64,000 nt of DNA from Gordius sp. MW1. Its lineage: Eukaryota; Nematomorpha; Gordioida; Gordea; Gordiidae. Positions 22,459-32,112 of this stretch are shown piece after piece; position 1 is the stretch's first letter; the number at the start of each line of letters is the position of its first letter. A model generated the notes under the pieces. That model had not been told where the DNA came from, ran no database searches, and was given only the letters and a program-made list of their open reading frames with translations. The DNA lies in contig OZ038526.1 of the NCBI GenBank assembly GCA_964036665.1, positions 33,666,001-33,730,000 of the forward strand, given 5' to 3'. A program made the position numbers and the translations under genes.

Positions 22459-23402
22459 CACTGGTCTACAAAAAAAAATAACCGGGAAACGGTCAACATA
22501 TTCTGATAGAGTTTTTTGTGGTGAACACAAATATGTTTTTCGTTTTTTTCCTATACGTCAAGTTTTTTAGATATTTCGATTCAAAGTTGCGAAAATGACC
22601 GTTTTTGACCCTTTTCGATGCTCAATAGAGCGATATTGAATGGCTAAAAAAAATTTTAAACCTCTAAGTGGTAGAACCAACTTAGGGTAAAACATTGAAT
22701 AATGATTTTTTCCCCTATTGATTTTACTTTTTCCAGTATATCGAATTTCAATTAGTCCCTATGCGAAGCGGCATCCTTTAAGCCTCCCTCCCTCCCTCTC
22801 TATCTAATTAGGTTTATAACACTATACTCTTGGTGCATGTGAGTGATTGATGGATGGTGTGGGGGTGTGGGTGTGTAAGAGTAGTGGCGTAATACGAGCT
22901 ATTCCTCTAGTAGAGAGGGAGGATGACAGGCGTAGTAGTAGGAATAGTTCGTATTAATTAACTACTTTTGCACCCACCACACTCATTAATCACTTACATG
23001 CACTAAGGGTATAGTGTTATATAAGCATATAAGCCATTTAGATAGAGAGGGAGGAAGGCTCAAAGGAAGCCGCGATTTCGCATAAGAACTAATTGCATTT
23101 TTGATATATATTAAAAAGTAAAAACAATAGGGAAAAAAATCATTTTTCAATGTTTTACCCTAAGTTGGTTCTACCACTTAGAGGTTTAAAAAAAATTTTT
23201 TTTTAGCCATTCAATATCGCTCTATTGAGCATCGAAAAGGGTCAAAAACGGTCATTTTCGCAACTTTGAACCGAAATATCTAAAAAACTTGACGTATAGG
23301 GAAAAAACAAAAAACATATTTGTGTTCACCACAAAAACCTCTATCGGAATATGTTGACCGTTTCCCGGTTATTTACACAAGACCATTATTTGTTGACTAG
23401 TG
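22459..23402. mobile_element. 0.94-kb palindromic MITE, CACTGG ends, copy 2
   Basis: This copy is nearly the same length (944 bp) and clearly the same family as 16,608-17,550, with most bases identical by eye. The ends are CACTGGTCTACAAA and CTAGTG, and the flanks are ATA on both sides (22,456-22,458 and 23,403-23,405). The complete palindrome could fold as a single hairpin of about 440 bp. Confidence 0.8.
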
Positions 23403-24286
23403 ATATTATATGATTTTTGCCCAACCTCGAAATTTAAATTTTGATCATGAAGCCATTTGATAAATTACTTGTAGTATAATATAATATCAATGAGACTATT
23501 GAAATAATAATATTTTTTTAATTCTCTAGCTTGTATTATTTTATTTAGACGTGGAAATGCAAGAGAAAACTCCCTGGCTCTTTTTTGATAATTATTTTTC
23601 TTTAAAGAAAAAAGAAACCAAGAAGATGATATTTCTGGCAAATTGTGCAGGCTTAAATTAAATTACATGATACCACTGCATATTTATGGAAGCACATAAA
23701 GGTAACTATTGAACCATGATGATTAATTTTTAGAGAATACATCCACACAAATATGAAAAAAGCAAAGACAATAAGTCAACAGGGAGTCACAAACCAAACA
23801 GTCTCACTTCTACCTGTAGTAAAGTTACAATATTATACTTTATTATCCTTCATTATAAATGCAATTTTTTTTTATATTTTTTAAAGATGCTACAACCAAA
23901 CATCAAAGTGATGTGTTGGCAAACACTAACTAAGAGAATTTCAAATATATGCTTAAAATATTACCATTACCCTATTTCTGAACACTTTTAGACTTTTGGA
24001 AAGCTTTTAATGGGTATTTAATATAATTTATAATATCCTTAATTGATGTTTAGCTCTTTTTATAGCAATAACAGTTCACTGGATAGATATTGACTCATTG
24101 AAAAGGGGTTCTGCAGTGTTAGCCTCTAGAAGGCAAGCATAGCTTTGACGTGCTATGCAAGGTTATGGTTTCCATATTTTTGTATCAAAAAAAATTTCCC
24201 ATTTGTGTCTGGGCCTGAATAGGTGAGCTCCCCCCTCAGCCAATCTCTAGAAAGGTTACGACCAAGTGTGACAAATAGCTATAGGA
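23403..24286. other. AT-rich spacer
   Basis: No gene or delimited repeat was recognised. The last bases lead into a relic of the Thr/Pro repeat array. Confidence 0.45.
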
Positions 24287-24339
24287 AATTAGGTGTGAGG
24301 GTTAGTAAGAGGTGTAGTATAAAAGAGTAGTATAGGAAT
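24287..24339 (-). repeat. Distal relic of the Thr/Pro repeat array
   Basis: Diverged GGTGTAGTAT and GTAGTATAGGAAT motifs match the repeat unit of the big array that otherwise begins at 30,921. The hAT element at 24,340-30,912 is inserted between them with the ATAGGAAT duplication at 24,332-24,339. This short piece is therefore the far edge of the same array or of its 3' flank. Read on the minus strand it soon meets a stop. Confidence 0.6.
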
Positions 24340-25064
24340 CAGGGTCAGATTAGTTTAAAAGTTTTATGCCCAAACACGGCACTGTCCAATTTTATAACTA
24401 AATTGCCCGCCAAGAGCCTCTCGAGCCTTTGTAAATATCCGCCTCGCCTTCCGCGAGTCATTAAAGCTGCCTGAACTGTCCGGACCGATATGATAAATTT
24501 TTAAATTCTTGGCATTAATTTTGTTATATTTTTCAAATTTTTTTTAATTTAATTTATTAATAACAAGTATTTAAATATTATATAAAAATATAAAAGTGCC
24601 AAAATAATACACGAAAGCAAAATAATATAGTATTTAATCTCATTTAGCTTCCATTGCCTCAATCTTGCTATGGTGCCTGCTAGTGTTGTAAAAAAGACCA
24701 AAGGGTTTTCGACCAGGTTATGGCTAAGGTTTAGCCGATACTTGGAGAAAAGACCTAAAGGTTCTCAAGGTCTTTTGGCCTATTTTGTTTAGCCAACCTT
24801 TAGGTTTAGTCAGAATTTTGTTAGTAAACCAAAGGTTTTTACTTGTTATTATAAGTCGACCTTTGGTTTGGCTTAGCTGTTTTGGTGTGGGGGAAAAATA
24901 ATATATAAATTTATAAGTGACTTTAAAATTCAGCTTTATAATTAATGGTAGCTTTTTAATTGTACTGATTTGATTATAACAATGGTTGAGGGTGGTTTTT
25001 AATATTGATACATAGCTGTAAATTAGAATTTTAGGAATAAATCATTTGTCAAGCTAATTTGGTG

Positions 25065-25850
25065 ACAATTGTCATAATGCTCGTTTATGAAGCAAAATAA
25101 ATTGTTTTAACGAAAATTAGTTGGTTAGGGTGTCATAAAAATGTTGCAAACTTAAAATTTAAGTTTTTCACCATAGCTTGGTGACAATTGTCATTTTTAA
25201 AGCTAGATAAATACTTTTAACGAAAATTGGTGGGTTTGGGTGTCGTAAAATCATTACAAACTTAAAATTTAAGTTTGTCACCTGATCTTCGTGACAATTG
25301 TCATAATTGTCATTTTTAATGCTAGATAAAAAAATTTAACGAAAATTGGTGGGTTTGGGTGTCATAAAATCATTACAAACTTAAAATTTAAGTTTGTCAT
25401 GACAATTGTCATAATTGTCAATTTTAGAGCTAGATAAAAATTTTTAACGAAAATTGGTGGGTTTGGGTGTCATAAAATCATTACAAACTTAATTACAAAC
25501 TTAAAATTTAAGTTTGTCACCTCAACATCGTGACAATTGTCATTTTTAATGCTAGATAAAAAAATTTAACGAAAATTGGTGTGTTTGGGTGTCATAAAAT
25601 CATTACAAACTTAAAATTTTAGTTTGTCACCTCAACATCGTGACAATTGTCATAATTGTCAATTTTAGAGCTAGATTAATTTTTTTAACGAAAATTGGTG
25701 GGTTTGGGTGTCATAAAATCATTACACTTAAAATTTAAGTTTGTCACCTGATCTTCGTGACAATTGTCATAATTGCCAATTTTAGAACTAGATAAATTTT
25801 TTAACGAAAATTGGTGGGTTATTGTATCATAAAAATGTTCCACAAAGTAT
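25065..25850 (+). repeat. Left subterminal tandem array of the hAT
   Basis: About seven units of 100-130 bases each contain the palindrome TGACAATTGTCA, the segment TTAACGAAAATTGGTGGGTT and GTGTCATAAAATCATT. Unit length varies through duplication of the GACAATTGTCATAATTGTC core. This is the inverted counterpart of the right array. Confidence 0.8.
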
Positions 25851-26412
25851 TTTTAAAAATTAGTTGTCAATTTATTATAGTGACCTTGTCTAAATAGAAT
25901 AATTGCGCCAGAATACTTGTTAAGTTTAATTCATATTTTTTATCTTCGTTATTTATAGTAATGACTTACTTTAAACTATTTTAAAATAATATATGGGTTT
26001 CAACCTAGTAACATTTATCAGTCATAGGGGTTATATTGCATTGTCAAATGTAACACTTCATAGGGTGGGTAAGGTAATAATGGCCCCGAGCCTTTTAAAA
26101 ATGCCGTAGAAAATAAATTAGTGCTCTAATTATAGGCATAAAATTTAAACCACTTGATCAAATAGGCAAATTAATATATTAATGAACATATAAGAGTTGA
26201 AATATTATTCTTGCATATTTTGACAAGTTTATATTATAAAATATCTAAGCTATAGCTATTTAAAGTTTGGGGTAATTATTATCCCAAATACCATCCGTGT
26301 TTTAGCATTTTCGACCCAACCTCTGAAGTGTTAAAAGTGACCAGAGAAAAAAAAGATAGAAAATTGAAGCTAAAATCTCCTTTTTAATTTATCTTTTTCC
26401 ATATAAGATGTT

Positions 26413-27450
26413 TTGGACATATTATTAACCCTATTTGTTAAAGAAGGGTTATCTATTTTGAAAGATGATATCGTAAAGGTGTCTCGCTGGGTTAGAAAGC
26501 TTCACACATCACCGAAATTGATGCAACGATTTAAGGAGGTTGCCGAAATCACTATTCCCTTAGATGTAGTAACGCGGTGGAATAGTACATTTAAGATGTT
26601 AAAAGTGTATTTTTTTATTTATTATTATATATTTTTCCTAGCATATAACCACGATAAACAATTTAAAAGTTGAGGATGGTTGGCTCTCAGATGGGTCTAT
26701 GCAGTGAGGAAGAAATTGCTAATTTAAAATAAATTGAAAATTTCTTAATGTTATTTAACGTTATGACAGACAGTATGTCAACACAGACCCATCCATCGAT
26801 AGGGCTATGCGTTATATATTTGTATAAGATAAAAAATATTTGATGGAATTTGATGGTTATAAGTTATAACCCTAAAATAAAACAAGCTGCAGAATATATG
26901 TTGATAAAATTGCAAGCCTATGAGGGTCTTTTTGACCAGTTCGAATATTATGTCGGGGTCACCCTTGTTCCTCGACTGAAAAAGGAGAGTATGCCAGATG
27001 AATGGCTTACTCTAGAATACGAAAATAACTTTGAATCATTATATTCAAATAGTGCTGGAAATATTTCTTACCCAGTTAGACAGGGACAAAAATCTTAGAC
27101 AGTGATGGCTTTAGAATTGCTTAATCAGTAAATAACTACCTAATTATTTTATAAAATGAAGAATATAAAAGATACCTTAGGCAGACATTATTAGATGGTG
27201 AAACTTATTTTTGACTTTGTAATATTATAATTTAGGTGATCAATACATTCTAGATTGGTGGCGACTCAATCAAAAAACATTCCCTCAGCTAGGATTCCTG
27301 GCACGAAAATATTTGGCCTTACAGGGAACCTCTATTCCAGCCGAAAGACTTTTTTCTGCCGCCTCTAATATCATTACTAAAAAAAGAAACCAGATTTCTT
27401 CGTGTTCTGTAAACGAAGTGTTATGTTTACGCGATTGGAATAATCTTTAA
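26413..27450 (+). pseudogene. hAT transposase relic
   Basis: Three coding pieces are visible. At 26,413-26,610 the sequence reads IVKVSRWVRKLHTSPKLMQR and then PLDVVTRWNSTFKML, the hAT RNase H-fold region with its TRWNST motif. At 26,850-27,098 comes a helical insertion-domain-like segment with YYVGVTLVPRLKKESMP. At 27,247-27,450 is the hAT C-terminal dimerisation domain (LDWWRLNQKTFPQLGFLARK, then SIPAERLFSAASNIIT), ending in a stop. The N-terminal BED zinc finger and the first catalytic Asp region were not found. The pieces lie in different frames with stops between them; some gaps could have been introns, but the missing N-terminus makes activity unlikely. Confidence 0.85.
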
Positions 27451-28048
27451 TAAAAATATCTATGTATGTGTAACTCTAAATATTTTCCTACTAGTTTAAA
27501 GTTATAATAAACAAACTCAAGTAAAGAAGAATTTACAAAAAATTTAATTTAGAAAAGTATGGAACAAATTTCCCTATAGATATTATTATAAAATTTAAAT
27601 GAGTGAGCCAACTGCTCTTAAATTTGATTTTGAACTTATATTTTGTCACTTATTAAGACACAGAGAATCTAAAAATTAAAATATTAAATAAATTTAAATA
27701 TACATATATATGAACGAATTTCCCTAGGGTATCTATAGCCAGACAGCACCACACCCACACCACTTCCTCCCTAGCCGTACCATACCATATTTTACAAGTT
27801 ATTTTCATTGTTTCGCTAAGGCACACACACGCACAGCACATGCAATCCCATTTTTCCCCCATTTTAACTAGCTACCCCACCCATATTTATGGATCTGGCA
27901 CGTAGCCAAGATAGACTTAGACATATTAATAAGATTATAAAAATCACACTCAAGATATTTAATGGCTGAATGAATAAAATTAATTTTAGCTTCTGTCTCA
28001 GGTAGCCCTATGGTTCGATTAGAATATTTCTTTTGGAGTTGTTATGAC

Positions 28049-29173
28049 TAGAGACCTGCAAAATCGATGTTTTTAAGGCCCGATTCGAAAGTAGGCCCGG
28101 CCCGGCCCCGAATTTTAAATTGCTAAAAATTAAATCAAACGCTTTTTTGGTAAAATTATTTATTAAAAACGCACATAATAAAATTATAGATTGATAATAG
28201 AACTATTTTGATGTAAAAAAATACAAGCATCAAAAATCTCCGAGTTTAAATTTTATTTGAAAAAATATTCGATTTGAGAGTCGGCAAATATTAAAATAAT
28301 GATTCGATTCGAACATTCGATTATTTTTCTAGTTTTTTTAATTATGAATTTATTCATAAAAATGCAAAGATTGAATATAAAAATATAAAATGTTAGCAAA
28401 CATTTTGATTTTTTTTTAAGTTGAACCTCATATAGTATGTAAAAAGATATTTTTATATTTTGTGTATGCTTATAAAATTTAAATGTAGTGATCGGAGAAA
28501 ATAACTAATTTGCGGAAATATAAAAACAGCTTAATTATTTTTTGTCATGTATATTTAAATAACTATCAACCAAGTATAAATAATTTTTCGAATCCCTTTT
28601 TAAAGATTCAATTCGGATTTTCGAATCTCACCAGTTAAATATTAGAGTCGAAATTCAGACATAAGGATTTGATCCGAATCTAATCTCGAATCGAATATTT
28701 CCCAGAGGTGTACTTTCCACCATCTATTTTTTCTCGTTGATCTTTAACCTTATGTAGGTGTCAATTTCTTTACTTTATAAAATTATTTCTGAATATTTTC
28801 AGCTATTAGGAGTAGATTTTTTGTTCCATATTCAATTGTTTGTCTTTGTACATTAAAATAGCGCTAAATGAATGAATCAATAACTTTTAATTAATAAATC
28901 GTTAAATCCAACAAGATTTCCATACACGGATCAATGCCATCCGTTTAGTTATAGCGCGTTTTTATATTTTTTTAGTCGTGTGTGTAATTTTTTGTATACC
29001 ATTTAATAAAAATATTGTTTTACCATAACAAAGAACTACTTAGGCTACTACTAAATTATTCCGGGCCGGGCCTATATTTTATGAATTAGGCCCGGCCCGT
29101 CCCGGAATTCCAAAGCTTCAAAATTTAGGACCCGAGCCCGGCCCGGGCCTCGGGCTGCCCGTGCAGGTCTCTA
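28049..29173. mobile_element. GGCCCG-rich hAT-like element (layer 3 of nest)
   Basis: The ends TAGAGACCTGCA and TGCAGGTCTCTA are perfect inverses. The 8-bp TSD GTTATGAC is exact (28,041-28,048 and 29,174-29,181). Dense GGCCCGG repeats lie next to both ends. The interior is AT-rich and non-coding, with a further TTCGATTCGAA-bearing segment at about 28,240-28,710 that may be yet another insertion. It is the same family as 10,744-12,306. Confidence 0.88.
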
Positions 29174-29589
29174 GTTATGACACAGTTATTTTCAACAAAA
29201 TTGTTAATTCCAAGCAATTTATTATATAAAAATTGACACTCTATCATAAAACTTGTTGGGGTTCTAAAAAACTGATAGAAAAAAAGTTATTAACGAGAAA
29301 GATATTAAATTAAAAGGGAGATTTTAGCTTCGATTTTCTATCTTTTTTTCTCTAGTCTCTTTTAAATTTGACAAAGCAATATAACCAACCCCTATGACTG
29401 ATAAATGTTAATGTTACTGGTTGAAACCCATATATTAATTTAGAATAGTTTAAACTGAGTTATTACTATAAATAACGAAGATAAAAAATATGAATTAAAC
29501 TTAACAAGTATTATGGTACAATTATTCGATTTTACCAACGTCACTATAATAAATTGACAACTAATTTTTAAAAATACATTGTTGGAACA

Positions 29590-30400
29590 TTTTTATGACA
29601 CCCTAACCGACCAATTTTTGTTAAAAGTATTTATCTAGCTTTTAAAATGACAATTATGACAATTGTCACCAAGCTAAGGTGACAAACTTAAATTTTAAGT
29701 ATGCAACATTATTATGACACCCTAACCAACCAATTTTTGTTTAAAAGTATTTATCTAGCTTTTAAAATGACAATTATGACAATTGTCACCAAGCTAAGGT
29801 GACAAACTTAAATTTTAAGTTTGCAACATTTTTATGACACCCTAACCGACCAATTTTCGTTAAAAGTATTTATCTAGCTTTAAAAATGACAAATATGACA
29901 ATTGTCACCAAGCTAAGGTGACAAACTTAAATTTTAAGTTTGCAACATTTTTATGACACCCTAATCGACCAATTTTCGTTAAAAGTATTTATCTAGCTTT
30001 AAAAATGACAAATATGACAATTGTCACCAAGCTAAGGTGACAAACTTAAATTTTAAGTTTGCAACATTTTTATGACACCCTTACCGACCAATTTTCGTTA
30101 AAAGTATTTATCTAGCTTTAAAAATGACAAATATGACAATTGTCACCAAGCTAAGGTGACAAACTTAAATTTTAAGTTTGCAACATTTTTATGACAGCCT
30201 AACCGACAAATTTTCGTTAAAAGTATTTGTCTAGCTTTTAAAATGACAATTATGACAATTGTCACCAAGCTTAGGTGACAAACTTAAATTTTAAGTTTGA
30301 AACATATTTATGACACCATACCCCACCAATTTCCGTCAAAACAATTTATTTTGCTTTATAAACGACCATTATGACAATTGTCACCAAATTAGCTTGACAA
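29590..30400 (-). repeat. Right subterminal tandem array of the hAT
   Basis: Seven units of about 118 bases, more regular than the left array, each contain TGACAATTGTCACCAAGCT and TTATGACACCCTAACCGACC. The orientation is inverted relative to 25.07-25.85 kb. The regularity suggests recent homogenisation. Confidence 0.82.
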
Positions 30401-30765
30401 ATGATTGATTCTTAAAATTATATTTTACAACCAGGTATCAATATCAAAAATCACCTCAACCATTATTAAATCATATCAGTACAATTAAAAATCTACCCGT
30501 AACTATATATAGCTTAATTTTAAATTCACTCATTAAATTATATATTATTTTCCTACCACCCCGCCAGACCTAAGCCAAGCCAAAGGTCGACTAATAATAA
30601 CAAGTAAAAACCTTTGGGGTATTAACAAAATTATGACTAAACCTAAAGGTTGGCTAAACAAAATAGCCTAACAACCTTTAAGGTCTTTTCTCCAAGTATT
30701 AGCTCAACCAAAGGTCGACTAAGAAAACAGACCAAAAGACCTCGAGGTCTTTTTGGTTTAGTCGA

Positions 30766-31905
30766 CTAAGACCAAAGGTCGGCTAAAAAAAACCAGGTCT
30801 TTTTACAACACTGGTGCCTGCCTGACAATTTATATTTACGGCAATTGCTTGGCCAAGTCAAGCCCGTAGGCAGGGTCGGGCAGCGGGCAGGATAGAGCCT
30901 TTCTGGTCTCTGATAGGAATGATTAGAATATGATGGAGTCCATGGAGGTATCGTAGATATATTATTTGAAGGTGTAGTATCTGAAGGATGAGTATATGCT
31001 GGAGATGTAGTAATTTGAGGTGGAGTAACTGAAGTTGGAGGTGTATTTTCTGAAGGTGTAGCAGGATAGGAAGGACTAGAATAGGGAGGAGTCAACGGAG
31101 GTGTCGTAGTAGTAATTTGGGGTGTAGTATCTGAAGGTGTAGCATATGTAGGAGTAGGATAGGAAGGACTAGATGATGGAGGAGTCAACGGAGGTGTCGT
31201 ATATGTAGTAATTTGGGGTGTAGTACCTGAAGGTGTAGTAGGAGGTGTAGTATATGAAGGAGTAGGATAGGAAGGACTAGATGATGGAGGAGTCCATGGA
31301 GTTGTCGTAGTAGTAATTTGGGGTGTAGTATCTGAAGGTGTAGTATATGTAGGAGTAGGATAGGAAGGACTAGAGGATAGAGGAGTCCATGGAGTTGTCG
31401 TAGTAGTAACTTGGGGTGTAGTATCTGAAGGTGCAGGAGGTGTAGTATAAATAGGAGTAGGATAGGAAGGACTAGATGATGGAGGAGTCAACGGGGGTGT
31501 CGTATATGTAGTAATTTGGGGTGTAGTATCTGAAGGTGTAGCAGGAGGTGTAGTGTATGTAGGAGTAGGATAGGAAGGACTAGAGGATGGAGGAGTCCAT
31601 GAAGTTGTCGTAGTAGTAATTTGGGGTGTAGTATCTGAAGGTGTAGTAGGAGGTGGTGTGTATGAAGGAGTAGGATTGGAAGGGGTAGAAGATTGAGTAG
31701 TCAACGGAGGTGTCGTAGATGTAGTAATTTGGGGTGTAATATCTGAAGGTGTAGTAGGAGGTGTTGTATATGAAGGAGTAGAAGATTGGGTAGTCAACGA
31801 AGGTGTCGTAGATGTTATAATTTGGGGTGTAGTATCTGAAGGTGTAGTAGGAGGTGTTGTATATGAAGTAGTAGAATTGGAAGGAGTAGAAGATTGAGTA
31901 GTCAA
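30766..31905 (-). CDS. Thr/Pro-rich ORF at the 3' edge of the array
   Basis: This is a 379-codon frame. Its first part is made of core units and its later part of diverged units with SSSPSYPTPTYTTPPATPSD. At 30,912 it passes into the hAT insertion, so the last 48 or so residues (from RPERLYPARCPTLP) are transposon-derived. Before the insertion the frame would have continued into the relic at 24,287-24,339. There is no ATG start; the frame is open from a TTG. If translated at all it must be joined to upstream coding sequence. Confidence 0.45.
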   Translation of the reverse strand: MTTQSSTPSNSTTSYTTPPTTPSDTTPQIITSTTPSLTTQSSTPSYTTPPTTPSDITPQITTSTTPPLTTQSSTPSNPTPSYTPPPTTPSDTTPQITTTTTSWTPPSSSPSYPTPTYTTPPATPSDTTPQITTYTTPPLTPPSSSPSYPTPIYTTPPAPSDTTPQVTTTTTPWTPLSSSPSYPTPTYTTPSDTTPQITTTTTPWTPPSSSPSYPTPSYTTPPTTPSGTTPQITTYTTPPLTPPSSSPSYPTPTYATPSDTTPQITTTTPPLTPPYSSPSYPATPSENTPPTSVTPPQITTSPAYTHPSDTTPSNNISTIPPWTPSYSNHSYQRPERLYPARCPTLPTGLTWPSNCRKYKLSGRHQCCKKTWFFLADLWS

Positions 31906-32112
31906 CGGAGGTGTCGTAGATGTTTTGGGGTGTAGTATCTGAAGGTGTAGTAGGAGGTGTTGTATATGAAGTAGTAGGATTGGAAGGAGTAGAAGATTGA
32001 GTAGTCAACGGAGGTGTTGTAGATGTTATAATTTGGGGTGTAGTATCTGAAGGTGTAGTAGGAGGTGTTGTATATGAAGAAGTAGGATTGGAAGGAGTAG
32101 AAGATTGAGTAG

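Larger units (their letters stand above)
24681..30813 (+). mobile_element. 6.1-kb hAT transposon with long subterminal arrays (layer 2)
   Basis: The terminal repeats are TAGTGTTGTAAAAAAGACC and, inverted, CAGTGTTGTAAAAAGACC. The exact 8-bp TSD GTGCCTGC is at 24,673-24,680 and 30,814-30,821. The inverted ends extend for over 1 kb each: an outer part rich in GGTCGACCTTTGG-like motifs, then tandem arrays of about 115-base units (25.07-25.85 kb and 29.59-30.40 kb). Between them is a plus-strand hAT transposase relic and a third nested element. A 4.5-5 kb element with a transposase and C-terminal dimerisation domain fits an originally autonomous hAT. MITEs with the same ends occur in the PI4KA introns. 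Confidence 0.88.
24340..30912. mobile_element. Outer hAT-like element (layer 1 of nest)
   Basis: The ends are CAGGGTCAG and, at the right, CTGGTCTCTG (inverse CAGAGACCAG). The flanking 8-bp TSD ATAGGAAT is exact (24,332-24,339 and 30,913-30,920). Without the inner insertion the element is only about 430 bp, GC-repeat rich at its ends (AGGCAGGGTCGGGCAG near 30,870) and non-coding. It sits inside the edge of the Thr/Pro array and itself hosts the 6.1-kb hAT at 24,681-30,813. Confidence 0.82.
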
